A DNA stretch of 64,000 bases from Echiichthys vipera (GCA_963691815.1 OY829648.1:20802193-20866192), one strand, 5' to 3'; numbered from the stretch's first letter, positions 47,709 through 59,452 are shown. The notes: generated by a model from the sequence alone, not told the origin. Numbers and translations are program-made.

Positions 47709-50700
47709 CTGAAAAAGAAAAAAACATACAGAAATTAGTCAATATTCTTTGAAGCATGTAACAACAACACGGATCATCGGTCACAAATAAACTCAGTCAT
47801 TACTTGATCTGACAATATCTGTGTTACTGTTTAAAAAAAACAATATATGCCACATATATTATTAATATTGCAAAGCTTAATCAATCATTATCTATTCTCA
47901 TAACATTGTTCCGGCATAAAGAGATTAACATTTTCAGAATAAAACTTTAATCTTTTACTTGAGGATCAAATTATGTCTACTGTGGCTGTTCCTTACTACA
48001 GCTGAAATGAGATCTTCTCCAGACTGGCGCAAGACAAATTCAATAAAGCAATCAATATCAGTGGAAATATTCCACAATGGACCTCAGGCAAAGGGGAAAA
48101 AACTCTCCCTTTTACAATTAAAACTATTTTTAAAGACCAAAACAGTGTTTTACAGAGATTTTTTCTTTCAGATTTAAATGTTGAAACACTGTTACGCTAA
48201 GTTTCAGGCTCAATCCTCAACAGCTTCTGCAAATGTGTAGATCCTCAGACAAATCCAAAAACAGAAAAGTGAAAAAGATCTGCACACTTCTGGTAATGTG
48301 TATGAACACACATCCAAGAGGTCAGGATTTTTTTTTAAAAAAAGTAAAAGTAAAGAGTGATAAGATATGATACAAAGCCATACACTGTAACAGAAGCAAT
48401 GCCAGGCCCACATGACGTCAATCAAAACCATAATTTTTTGTAACTTGACCATCTCTGTGCAGCTTTTCACCAACAATCTTTTGCAGACGTCTCAGTCCAG
48501 AGCGGCTCCCTATGTCCATGATCTAAGATGTTGGTGGTGCTGAAGAGAGCAGGTAATGCAGGCACAAGCAATGGGCAGCTACTCATTCCCATGGAAATGC
48601 ACTTACACGGATCAATGACTGCTGCAATGCCTCATCTCATCATAACATTTGCATCATTGCGTAACATTATTGGAAGGATACGTCTAATCTTCAGCTAGCT
48701 CAGCTGTATCTGATAGAATAGTAAGAACCAATCCAGCTATCACAGGAGTCAGATACATTATTATTAGATATAATTAGTATGCTGTAGGGCTGCTGGATTA
48801 TGGCAAAAATCATAATCACGATTATTTTGGTCAATGCTGTGATTACAATTATTTCACAACATAATCAAATATGCTTTAACATTAGTGCACTTCCACAACC
48901 TACTTAAAACTATAAAACATACAGTATATTCAATATATAAAAATAATATCTAAACATATATTAGACCAGAATGAATTTGATCAAAAATGTGCCACTGCCA
49001 CAACCTACCAAATAATTCTAAACATAAGCTATATTTAACATTTTGGTAAACTAAATTCAGCATATACCAGTCAGTAGGTCTGAGGGGCCAAAGTGCACCA
49101 CTGTTAACTAAACTAAAGTACTTTTTATTTATGACATAAAACAAAACGAGAGAATCTGTGTGAAATGGAATGTGGCACAATAACCGTTGGATGCCAAAAT
49201 CATACGTACTTAAAAATGAAATTCAATCAATCACCCAGTCCTAGTATGATGATGAGTAAGCTTGTTTTAAGTAAACCATTTATTAAACTAATTCACACAT
49301 GTTACCTCTGTGATTTTAATATGTTCTACAGGTAGTTTATTCCACTAACAGAGAAATGGCAAGCTTAGGTTATTACACTAGCTAGGTCTGAAACGTTTTG
49401 AGGTGCATGTGTGTTAATAAACAGTGACACAACCCATTAAAATCTTCTAAAAAAATCTTTGAATTTGTCTGTACTCATTCCCAAGAGCAGTCAGCAGCAG
49501 GAGAAAAGGGACACATTTATAACCCAGATATGCAGTCAATCATTACACTGTTGTTTCTTCCTGGTAACATGGCCATACTTACTGTAGGAAATGAGAGACT
49601 AACCTGCCTGATCACAAGATTTGGAAGTATTATAATCAAGGTGGATAAAAAAGTCAAATGATCAGAACGTGTGTTGTGTTTGAAGTTCATTACTCCATGC
49701 TTTACAAACACAAGTGTAATCATGTTTGAATGGAAATGATAGGGATGTCACTGGAAAACAACAAAGATATCAACGTTTTGGCCATCTTGGCCCACGTGTC
49801 TAGGCTGTCTCATTTCAGGAGTTGTGTGTTTTTTTTTCATGTCAGCTGTTGGAAATGGTTACCGATATGTTAAAAACACACTGACTTGAGTAGTTCAATT
49901 TATTCTAGGTTTTGAGGTGGCACATAAAAACCAGAATGATCCCTCGCCTAAACGAAACCCTAACGTCAGCTGCTAGTAATAACAAGACACAAGACCATTT
50001 CAAACGTTATAAATATGAATCAAACTAACGTTACTAACGGAGAAATCGTCAATAAGCACGAGTACCCGGACCAGACAGACAACCTATCTGCCTTTTTAGC
50101 TCATATCAATGCTAGCTAATAGCTAATATCTGGCGAGTGGCTACAGAATAACGTCAGGGGTTGTCAGCTGTCATTTTGCGGTTAGTTTCAGAGAACCCGC
50201 TTTCTCTCTTTGACAGCACGCAGTGTATTTTCCGTTATGAGAGTAGAAAGGTAAATCTTACAAGTAAACCCCGTTGATAAGTGTTTTAACAACACAGTAG
50301 CTGGGTAGGCGGACAAGGCCACACTCAGGCTATCCTTGCGGTAGTTAGCAGGCTCGAGTTAGCTTCATAACGTTCAATCGCGGCCAGTTTGTTCCTGTTG
50401 AACCGATTCTTATGCTATGTGAACATACACACACGCACACACATATACATATTTAAAATCAACATAAACGATTAGATAAACTAGAGTAAACAGAAATGTC
50501 ATATAGCAGTAATAAAGCTAACCTAGCTACCAAAAACACGGTTCCTCTTGGCCCATCGCCTGTTAAAAAGCAACAACGTTAACGTCAGTTAATATGTTAA
50601 CAACACTGACCCTGAAGACCAAAAGCGAGATAGCCGTTGATGCAAACTGGACAAGTCTTAGCAGGACAGATCATCAAATATGCATTGACTGTCATCTCCT

Positions 50701-50919
50701 GTGCTATATTAACCTGGTTAGTTAGTATTAATAACTGAGAAATAACAACGTCCCAGTGTAAGTTAATGTCACCGACTGGAGTAGTGTTGTGATAAAGGGG
50801 CAGTTGTTTCACCTGAGAGCATCTTATTGAGTTCATATTGCAGCTCCAGCCGTTATTACCCTGACAACTGCCGGGCAACTCCTTAATCCTGAACACCAAC
50901 GGCCGCCTGGATCTCTCAC
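47709..50919 (-). other. Upstream intron of csnk1g2 (predicted)
   Basis: Between the predicted 5' UTR acceptor and the CpG-rich promoter. No coding exon seen; a MITE-like element lies at 48785-49245. Confidence 0.4.
48785..49245. mobile_element. Possible hAT-like MITE
   Basis: Left end AGGGCTGCTGGATTATGGCA and right end, reverse complemented, AGGACTGGGTGATTGATT. The left-end sequence with AATCACGATTATTTTGGTCA is a common fish repeat type. Target duplication not resolved. Confidence 0.45.
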
Positions 50920-51330
50920 CGCGTAGCTCGCGAGCTAACAGTTAGCACACGAAACATTAGCACGGACGTTTACGGCGGGACGGTGTCTTTTTTTAAAAAA
51001 CAACTTACAAATACTCTTCTGTCACCAAATGGGGAAGCGTGTTACCTTTCAGTTTCCGCTACCGAAACGCAATCGAAGTCATGGTTCTTCGTTTGCGGGT
51101 ATCTTTCTCATTTCGTTTCTCTTGCCCTCAAGTTGATTTCGCTGTTGTCTCTTTAAGCCTCCCTCAGCTGCCAGGCGCAGCGTCACGCCGGCTCACAGCG
51201 CACCGTGATGTGAGACGCAGAGAAACTGACGCAACTGGTTTGGAGAATAAAGCAAAAACATCAGGCGTGCGCAACTCATTCGGTATCAGCTCCAAACCGG
51301 TCGATTTAGTTGGCATATGTACACTTTTAA
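50900..51330 (-). promoter_or_regulatory. CpG-island promoter of csnk1g2 (predicted)
   Basis: About 35 CpG dinucleotides in some 430 bp, far above the rest of the window. Possible first-exon donors on the minus strand are CGCG|GTGAGA (exon end 50920), ATTT|GTAAGT (51009) and AAAG|GTAACA (51046). No TATA box is seen, as is usual for housekeeping kinases. The plus-strand open frame starting at 51039 is not taken as a gene. Confidence 0.55.
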
Positions 51331-51613
51331 TACAACTGAATAAAAGATGCTGTGAAGAAATGCAAACATCACAACCCGATACACACAATCACAGCCCCCC
51401 ATTTGCTAATTTAACACAAATTACGGGATTATTGCCCAATTGGACTTTTCAAAACAATGGTTATAATAATGTAGGGTTAAAATTCATGTGCACATCACTT
51501 TAATGCTGAAGCTGAGGTCAGGGCAGGCTTCCACCCCTGGAGAGGGAGCCCCAGACCTGGTTAGACAGTCTTGGGGGCACTGGAAGAAGGCTGGGGGTCC
51601 TGGAGGCCACCCT

Positions 51614-51651
51614 CCACACCTGGAGCCTGACTCAGGGGGCTCCAGGTGTGG
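51614..51651. repeat. GC-rich perfect 14-bp hairpin
   Basis: CCACACCTGGAGCC (51614-51627) and GGCTCCAGGTGTGG (51638-51651) are exact reverse complements with a 10-nt loop. Confidence 0.85.
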
Positions 51652-51775
51652 TCAGAGGGCTGGGGCCATGGGGAGAGTTCTTCCTTCTCTATTGTATAAT
51701 GCATCAGATTTCATTAATTGAAATGTACATGGTCCATGTCAAATAAACTTTAAATAATTAACTAAAGGGCAGCGC

Positions 51776-52202
51776 CTCCAACTTAATAAAGAGCACGATA
51801 GTGACGTGATTTCACATTTTCTCTCACATTTCCGTGTTGTTTTTCTTTGTTATGGGGGACGCAGCAGAGGTTTGACCTGATTTTTGGCTTGTATTTGGAA
51901 AAAAGTTACCTCTATTCTTAAAATCAGATAAATGTGTAAAGTATAATTCACAGTAGGCTTTGCAGTAGTTACATCAGGTGGATGCCAGATATAAACAGTG
52001 GTGGGAGAAGTATTATTTACTGAAGTACAGTAGCAATACTTTCAAAATACTCTATCACAAGTTCTGCCTTCAGAATCTCACCTAGTAGAGTATTATCAAC
52101 TCAATAATGGAACAACATGCCTAATGTGTAGCATTGTAATGTTAGTAGTGTCAGGTAATTAGATCCTTTTTTTAAAAAGAATATTTTTGTATAGGAAATC
52201 TT
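51776..52202 (+). repeat. Duplicated 0.42-kb repeat, copy A
   Basis: About 95% identical by eye to 54687-55108, same orientation, from CTCCAACTTAATAAAGAGCA to GAATATTTTTG. It contains GTGGGAGAAGTATTATTTAC and other words of the fish AAGTACTTAAGTA family. It is bracketed by imperfect direct repeats at 51724-51775 and 52222-52273 (TGTACATGGTCCATGTCAAA in one, TGTACATGGTTCATGTCAAA in the other). Confidence 0.85.
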
Positions 52203-52714
52203 TACTAAAATGTCCATCTATTGTACATGGTTCATGTCAAATAAACTTAAAATAATGAACTGAGGGACAGGGCACCCTGAAATGGGTATACCCAGAGAGA
52301 GGGGCCCATGGAAAGCTCAAGAGATCACATTGGCTTATAATGCAGAATGGCCCCTTGTGCTTGTTTTAGCTGTATGTTTATTTCTGTGTGTACATTGAGA
52401 GTAATGAAAAACCAGAGTCAAATTCCTAATAGCTGTTCACTTGGCCTATAAAGGTGATTCTGATACAATTCCACTGTTGATGAATGATAAAACTGTATCA
52501 GCATCCAACCTTATACCAAATAGTTTGCATCTTTTTCTTGAAACACACCACTGAACAACTACAAATAATATGTACTCTTCTCGCAGTCTTGTTAATGTGC
52601 GGAAAATACATTTTTAAGTGAGTGAAACCTCTCCTACTGGCAGTACTCGGCTACTAAACTTCACAAAAAACAAAAGAAATAAAAACAGAGAATTTACATG
52701 TAGGGACATATCAT

Positions 52715-52720
52715 TTTATT
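52715..52720 (-). terminator. Candidate polyadenylation signal of the homeobox gene
   Basis: AATAAA on the minus strand, about 415 nt past the stop codon, giving a 3' UTR of roughly 430-440 nt. Confidence 0.5.
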
Positions 52721-53135
52721 TCACATTTCTATGTTGCAGTGCCTAGTTACATCAGGAACGTCACTCAAATGATTTTACCATCATGCTGAAGGAGACAGCG
52801 TTATCTTAGATGTGGTGTTTACGCTGCGTGTGATGGATTAAAAAAACAGTGTCCTTCAAGAAAACTCACACCACTGGCTGACCAAGACCAACCTGTTGAT
52901 GTGGATTAAAGCAGGCCCAAGTTAGACTTGGAAGTATATGACTGTGCAGCTACATCCCCTCAAACATAGTCAATAAAGCTCTCTAAATAAAAATTCATAT
53001 TCTGTCTGTTGTGAGGGTTACAGGAACAAGGCAGTAAGTGCTTCTCCACCTTGTCTTTCCCACACAGGGTTGCTTCAGGTGTACCCAAGTCCGCAAGGAG
53101 CAGAGATCTGGCGCTGCAGGTGTACAGGTCTTCAG

Positions 53136-53645
53136 TTACAGCCCTAGGTGAGGGTGAGGCACAGCTTTACCGGAGCAAGCAGTCTGAAGGGAGAGGCTAC
53201 AGTTTTTAGTAACTGACGGTAGGTGAACCCCCGGGGCCGAGCTGTGCTGCTGTATGATGGGCCAGAACACCGGGGGAAGGGCGAACTCGGTGGACAGCAC
53301 TCCTAGAACCGGTTGGTGAGGCAGGTGGCTGTAGCGCTCCCCTGTCACGAAGGGGAAAAGCGGTGGAGAGTGAAGGCGGAGGGGGTAGCGTGAAACATCA
53401 GAGTCTGAAGGAGCGAGAGGTGGGCAAACATCCCTCATTTTATCAACAGGAGGAGGAGGAGGAGGAGGACAGCGATGAAGAGGAGGAATGTTGCTGTCAG
53501 TGTGTGATGTGGTGACGTCCCGTTTGTTTTCGGTCCCAACTTCCTCCTGTCCCGCCACGCTGCGATCCTCCAGACTGTGGTCTCTGGAGAGCGGGGAGCA
53601 CCTTTGACCTTTCCGAAACTTGGCCCTCCTGTTCTTGAACCACAC
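53136..53645 (-). CDS. DMBX-like coding exon 3 (recognition helix and tail)
   Basis: Acceptor ATCCAG|GTGTGG. Encodes VWFKNRRAKFRKGQRC and the 155-residue tail, ending TAA at 53138-53136. The proline run is encoded by a GGA-repeat-like stretch on the plus strand near 53449-53469. Confidence 0.92.
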   Translation of the reverse strand: MWFKNRRAKFRKGQRCSPLSRDHSLEDRSVAGQEEVGTENKRDVTTSHTDSNIPPLHRCPPPPPPPVDKMRDVCPPLAPSDSDVSRYPLRLHSPPLFPFVTGERYSHLPHQPVLGVLSTEFALPPVFWPIIQQHSSAPGVHLPSVTKNCSLSLQTACSGKAVPHPHLGL

Positions 53646-55958
53646 CTGGATGAAAGAGAGTAAACAGCAACGGTACATTTATTTATATAGTTACAATTCA
53701 TACAGTCATACAGGCAGTTTCAAAGATCTTTACAGACATTTTAACTTTAAAAAGAATGTAACTTTAAAAGACTGAGTTAAAAATGAGAACATATATGTTA
53801 ATTTAGAGTAAATCCTGGCATGAAAATGACAGTAAAGACAGAAAAATTAAATAAAAGCAATAAACAAGACGTTAAAAGTCAGCAGAAAAATAAGGCTGCT
53901 TTTGAGCAAAACTTCACTGTTATCATTAGTTAATAAATTCTTTCACATGTTAGAGATTGACAAAGATGACTCAGAATAATGTATATTATTGGATTATTGG
54001 TTGATTAATGAATCATTTGGAGCTGGTAAAGATGGAGCTCATTTTAAGTAATTTATATACTGCTGGGTAATTTAATCTACAATAATACATCCTAATTTAT
54101 GAGTTGATTGTATATGTTTTAATAACTTGAGTCTGCAAATAAAGCTTAATACATTTAGTGGAGTTAAAATGTAGAGAAATGTACTACTAAGTATGTACAT
54201 ATATAGATTTGCTATTATGTATCATTCCATAAAATAAGAAATATTAGTTTACTTAGTTCTTTAATCAATTTATATTATCCATTTTCTTTCCCAATTAAAG
54301 TTACATGTCTGAGACTTTATATTAATATCAAAAGGTAAATGCAGCAGGGTTTTTATTCATGCTTTCCAGCTAAATATTTACCATAAACTGACAACAAAGA
54401 GTATTGGTTCTGGCAGGTTTCCAGAATGCTGGGTGTTGAGTGTGCTCTCACCTGAATGCGAGCCTCGGGCAGGTTGATGCAGACAGCCAGCCTCTCTCTC
54501 ATGCCAACGTCTGGGTACTGAGTCTGCTGAAAGGCTTTCTCCAGGGCCTGCAGCTGTGACACGGTGAACGCCGTTCGGCTGCGGCGCTGCTTCTGCTGGT
54601 TGCCGTACCGAGCCTCCAGAATAAGCTCTGGGCAGAGCAGAGAGAAAAACCAAATGTCATCTCCATCATTTACTCTGAGTCAGTCTCTCCAACTTAATAA
54701 AGAGCACTATAGTGACGTGATTTCACATTTTCTCTCACATTTCCATGTTTTTTTTCTTTGTTATAAGGGACGCAGCAGAGGTTTGACCTGATTTTTGGCT
54801 TGTATTTGATGAAAAAGTTACCTCTATTCTTAAACTCAGATAAATGTGTAAAGTATAATTCACAGTAGGCTTTGCAGTAGTTGCATCAGGTGGATGCCAG
54901 ATATAAACAGTGGTGGGAGAAGTATTATTTACTGAAGTACAGTAGCAATACTTTAAAAATACTCTTTTACAAGTTCTGCCTTCATAATCTCACTTAGTAG
55001 AGTATTATCAACTAAATAATGGAACAACATGCCTAATGTGTAGCATTGTAATGTTAGTAGTGTCAGGTCATTAGATTCTTTTTTTAAAAAGAATATTTTT
55101 GAAATCTTCGTTATTGAAAGTAACCAGTGGAGAAGTAGTCAGATCTTTTGTCAAATTAGCAATACTACAGTAATTAAGTAACACTTAAATAAAAGTAATG
55201 CATTTAAAAAAAAGATATATATAAATATTTCTTATTTGTATATTTAATCAAAAGCACAAAAGTATCAGCATCAAATTAAACCTTTTTGTAATTGCTGGGT
55301 ACCATAGTGTATTGACCTCTGAGGATCAATAACATGTTAACCTAACCTCTTCATTTATTTATTGATTATATTTTATAGTATTAATCTGAATCTGCCCAGT
55401 AACTAGTGACTACAGTTCTCAAATACACATAATTAAGTTAAAAGTACAATATTTACCAATGAAATAGTAGCAGACAATAGAAATACTGAAGTAAAGTATC
55501 TCAAAATTGTACTTAAGTACTTGAGTATATGTAAACCTTCCACCACAGTACCCCGAAAACAAATCAGTGTTCTTTAAAGCTTTTTAAAAGTGTACATTGT
55601 TTATAATCCATTGTTTCGCCCTATTATGAGCATGAACCGGACACCATTGACCCTCTTTGTATGTATAACATTACTGTGTATGAATTTAGTACATACTTTT
55701 TCATAAATGCACATAAGCAACACATCCATGAAGAAAATGATCTAAACCTGCAGACTAGATTCCAGTGTGTCAGTGACATGATGACCCACCTGCCAGTCTC
55801 TCAGCCACAGAGAGGGTGTGCACCGCGGGGCTGGCTGCAGCGTAAACGTGGAGCTGCTCCGCCACCTGGTGGCGCAGGTCGAACAGCACGGAGTTAACAC
55901 CGTGGAGAGGATACACACCACCGCCGCTGGACGCCCCGCAGAAATTCAAGGAGTTCAT
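53136..55958 (-). CDS. DMBX-family paired-like homeobox gene, gene span (3 coding exons)
   Basis: Nuclear DNA-binding transcription factor. Exons 55958-55790, 54627-54452 and 53645-53136 splice in phase to 284 aa. The start MNSLNFCGASSGGG and the segment VHTLSVAERLAELILEARYG correspond to the N-terminus and ALTLAERLADIILEARYG of DMBX1. The homeodomain is residues 70-129 (QRRSRTAFTV...RIQVWFKNRRAKFRKGQ), with lysine at position 50 and asparagine at 51, and is split by the intron between Q46 and V47, as in DMBX1. The tail (130-284) is Ser/Pro-rich with seven prolines at 175-181 and ends HPHLGL; the OAR motif of DMBX1 (IENLRLRAKQH) is not found. DMBX1 is about 370-380 aa, so the tail is short. 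DMBX1 acts in forebrain and midbrain; this gene's role is unknown. It could be called dmbx1-like or a separate paralogue. Confidence 0.9.
53646..54451 (-). other. DMBX-like intron 2
   Basis: 806 bp, AT-rich, with a degraded fish repeat at about 53940-54210. No exon. Confidence 0.6.
54452..54627 (-). CDS. DMBX-like coding exon 2 (homeodomain residues 1-46)
   Basis: 176 nt, acceptor GCCCAG|AGCTTA, donor ATTCAG|GTGAGA. Encodes ELILEARYGNQQK then homeodomain helices 1 and 2. Confidence 0.93.
54628..55789 (-). other. DMBX-like intron 1
   Basis: 1.16 kb, almost wholly repeat: copy B of the duplicated repeat, then a longer relative of the AAGTACTTAAGTA family at about 55120-55560. Confidence 0.65.
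54687..55108 (+). repeat. Duplicated 0.42-kb repeat, copy B
   Basis: Copy in intron 1 of the homeobox gene. By eye about 19 differences from copy A. The flanks do not match those of copy A. Confidence 0.85.
55790..55958 (-). CDS. DMBX-like coding exon 1
   Basis: Residues 1-56 plus one base. The ATG has A at -3. A strong acceptor, TTTCTGTTTCCTTAG|ATTCAAT, lies only 7 nt upstream of the ATG (exon start 55965), so a non-coding exon precedes it. Donor GGCAG|GTGGGT. Confidence 0.9.
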
Positions 55959-56649
55959 ATTGAATCTAAGGAAACAGAAATGAACTTAGTTTACTGACAG
56001 AGGTATTCGCATTTTTAAACATCAAACAACATTAAAGTATCCTGAAGTACCCTCTCAAAACAGGCAGTGTCTCCCAAGCTTCCTGGGTTCAGTTGATAGC
56101 TGTTAAATGTATGAGGTCAAGGGAGCGATTACTACAGACTAAATAAATAAAGATGTTATAATCTGTTAATTGATATATTGTTGGAAAGAGAACGCAACAC
56201 ACAAACCTGCAAAGGATCATTATTATCATGAGGCACTAACATTATTCCTCAGTGCTCCCTAAACTATTATTTTTGTCTCTTTTTCTTCTTTCTTGGCTAT
56301 TTCTTTAGTCGCTGTTCTCTATGTCATATGTCAATTAAACTAACATGTGAACTGGTAAAAGTTCGGTTGGGAGATTCAAAAGAAGTAAAACAGAAGTAGG
56401 CTATTATTGTTATGCTGATTAGGAAGTTAGCCCACATATCTTAGCACTTTGAAGAGATCTTTGCTCTTAAACTACCCTTTGACATCTATTTTGCGTCTTA
56501 ATTCCATAAAAGCAGCGTTTTGAACTCAAATATTACAAAAACTCAGATTTCGCTGATGTATCCGTCATACATTTAAGACCCGTGAATTCTTTCCACGGTG
56601 AAAACGTCGTTAAAACCTTCAGGGGTTTTCGTGTCCTCGCGCTGTTTAC

Positions 56650-56790
56650 CTTGAGATCCGGAGCGTGGGATCCAGGTGCGCTTTTACGCACAGAAATCTT
56701 AACCAAGTGAGAGGTAGTCCAGTGTTTCCTAGTCCAGTTTGGGCCTTAAATCCTCGCACACCAGCGCTCTTTGTCGTGGCATGAATCTGA
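56650..56790 (-). other. Predicted non-coding first exon of the homeobox gene
   Basis: Donor CTCAAG|GTAAAC gives an exon end at 56650. A TATA-like TTAAATA lies at 56824-56818, so transcription would start near 56790. This would splice to the acceptor at 55966-55967. Prediction only. Confidence 0.45.
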
Positions 56791-56817
56791 TTCTCCTAAA
56801 CCATTCTCACCCACGAC

Positions 56818-56824
56818 TATTTAA
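56818..56824 (-). promoter_or_regulatory. TATA-like box of the homeobox gene
   Basis: TTAAATA on the minus strand, about 170 nt upstream of the predicted first-exon donor. Confidence 0.4.
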
Positions 56825-56882
56825 GAAGCATTTACCCAGGCTCCCTTCAGCCATTAGCCAATAGAAAGAAAGGTATTAGCCG

Positions 56883-56889
56883 GGATTAG
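56883..56889 (+). promoter_or_regulatory. GGATTAG, K50-homeodomain-type site near the promoter
   Basis: About 60 bp upstream of the TATA-like box. TAATCC/GGATTA is the preferred core of K50 homeodomains (OTX, PITX, DMBX class). Confidence 0.4.
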
Positions 56890-59313
56890 GTGGGATGAGG
56901 GGAGAGAGGGGGGCTGCAAGGAGCTCAAGTTTTTTGAAACTATTGAACTTGAGAGATTTATGCCAAGGATCCCCCTATAAGCGAGCGTTTCATTCCCTCC
57001 CATTAAAACAATTAAAACAATGTGGTGGGCTAATCTCCGAGGCAGGACAGATTAAAATAACAGCCTTTGATTGTGCTCTCCTTCTCGGCCCTCTTTCTCA
57101 CACCGCTGCTTTGACAGCCTCCCCTCGGAGGGGGTTTTTCTCCAAGGGTTTGTTTTGCTAACAGGCACCATATTTGCCCATAAACTGTCACCATGTGAAG
57201 TTAATCTGAACTCTTCAATGAGAGCTATTTCTTTATAAACCCAGTCGAGCTAAATCAGAAATCTTCCCAGGAACAGACAAAAAAACAGGAAAAACATCAA
57301 ATAATCAACAACATATAAAGTCCTCAATCAGCATCACTCCTACATTTGATGTCATATATGTGGCTTAATTACAGCTTTTAGGTTGAGTATTTCCATTTCA
57401 TGCCACACTCCATACCTCTGATGACTTTTTATTACAAATGTTTCACGTTTCGTCCCCGGTGTTACACACAACATTCATAGTGTAGTCCTATGAGGCTATC
57501 GAACATTTCATATTTGTTAACAATTGCAGCTTCTTCTATATTTAATAATATGCCAACTGCACTTTACTATATTCTCATCCATTATGTTGACCTTGTTTAT
57601 ACATCAGTAAATCATTTATTTCTGCTTACAACTACATAATAATGTGTTGTAAAAGTATTACTTCTTACTGAAATACTTATTTGCAGGTTGTTTTTACATT
57701 ATAATGCCACTTTGTACTTCTACTCCACTACATTTTAGTGAATAAATTACTTTTTACTACCTTTATGACAGCTATAGTTATTGATTGCTTTGCAGTTTCA
57801 GACATTACCCACAAAACATAAAAGTGTTTAAAATATGATGTGTTGTTATAGATTACAGAGTTGTCTATAAAGCAGTTAAAGGTTGCTAATGAAAACATAT
57901 ACATGTTTGATTTTGATAGTTTCTTTTTGACCATTTCAACACTGTAGTTGTTCTGGAGTTTTTGATGGAGGACATCTCTTCTATTTTACAAACTGAGATG
58001 AGCCGACTTGGACGAAATGTTAACATCTGCGACGCCATGACAACTGGTCAAACTTCGCCTGCTGAGAAAGATCCTGTGATATAACTGAAAGCTCCAGAAC
58101 AGGTACTAACTGGATCTAAGTTTGCTTTGTTATGCTAGTTTAAAAAAAATACAGTTTATACATGAATGTATTAGTAATAATCTGATGTTTTTACTCAAGT
58201 ACTGTACACACATGTTGAGGTACATTATATTTCCATTATATGATTCTTTATACTCCTTATTAAGTGACTTAAGTTACGAGTTACTTTGCTGCTTTAGATT
58301 GATAAAACAAAACAAAATGAACAGATATAACCACATTATATTATAAAACTGTATTAATGACCTAGGAAAATTCACAAGTTTCAGCTTTCTTGTTGTTGAA
58401 AGGAGCCACACCTTCACCAGCTGCGACATCACTGATGGACACTGGTGTCTGGACACTTGTGGTCTGTCGCTGGTGATGTACTTTTTCTTAAGTAAAAGTT
58501 TGAAAGCATGACATTTAATTTGTATTTCATTGCTATGGTATTGGTACTTAAAGTAAAAGATCTGTATACTTGTTCCACCAATGATTTACCATCAAATCAA
58601 GTCAATTTTACTATATTTGCACAGCTCAAAATCACACAACAAACATCCCCTTACATCCTCGATACGTTAGAGAACAAACTCCTCGACACTTTCAAATCTG
58701 ACAATGTATCATATGTCAAACAATCTGTGAAAAAGATATATAATTATTAGTTTCAACGTGTTTATTTTTGTTACGTTTACTTAAAATGTGATTGTATTTA
58801 CTTGACTTTCTAAGTTTACATCAAAATATAAAAATGCAAAACAAAAACGCATTCTGATTGTAATTTTCTCCAAAATAACGCCTTGCTGAGTACAACTTGT
58901 TGCATATCGTTAAGTATTGTAGAGACGTTTCCCTTTGTTCAATTTCACTTCACATTGTCATGGAACATAAATGAGGATATATAAGATGCTACAGGTACAT
59001 TCCTCCACCTCATTCAACTGCACACAAAGAAAAAGCTAATTTTTGATTTAAGAATCTCAGATAAACATGTGAGATATCTTGACAGTTGTGTGCACAAATA
59101 TCCGCGGTTCACTGCGTCCTCTCACACTTGCACACAATCAACTGCTCAGACTTCCAAAATATGTGAAAATGTTTTTGCTCTTTTTTTTTTCACTGGCTTT
59201 TTTTTCCTCCTCCTTTTGCCGTTCTTGGCTGTCAAGCTATATTAGTGTCCGATAGAAATAAGTCATTTAGAAGAGGCTCTGTCGGCCAGCCCCTCAGCCC
59301 CACTAAAAGCTCC

Positions 59314-59452
59314 AGGATTAGGTCCCAGAGGCCTTTGTCTCCGCAGCCCGCAGGATTAGGGGAGATTTACTGAGAGGAGAGAAAAAAAGTAGTTATTTCA
59401 TGGCACTTTCATGATGAAACCTGGCCAAAGCTGTGTTGGCTGGGGGGATTAG
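59314..59452 (+). promoter_or_regulatory. Cluster of three GGATTAG sites, candidate enhancer
   Basis: GGATTAG at 59315-59321, 59353-59359 and 59446-59452, within a block of mixed, non-repetitive sequence 2.5 kb upstream of the predicted homeobox promoter. By chance one such 7-mer is expected roughly every 8 kb on both strands. Confidence 0.35.

Larger units (their letters stand above)
51331..53135. other. Intergenic region between csnk1g2 promoter and the homeobox gene
   Basis: Holds a GC-rich patch with a perfect hairpin (51506-51690), duplicated-repeat copy A (51776-52202) flanked by 52-bp direct repeats, and the 3' UTR of the homeobox gene. Confidence 0.6.

Noticed and set aside
51039..51503. 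154-aa plus-strand open frame in the CpG island
   Set aside because: No recognisable domain; long stop-free frames are expected in CpG-rich DNA, and the block is better explained as the csnk1g2 promoter.
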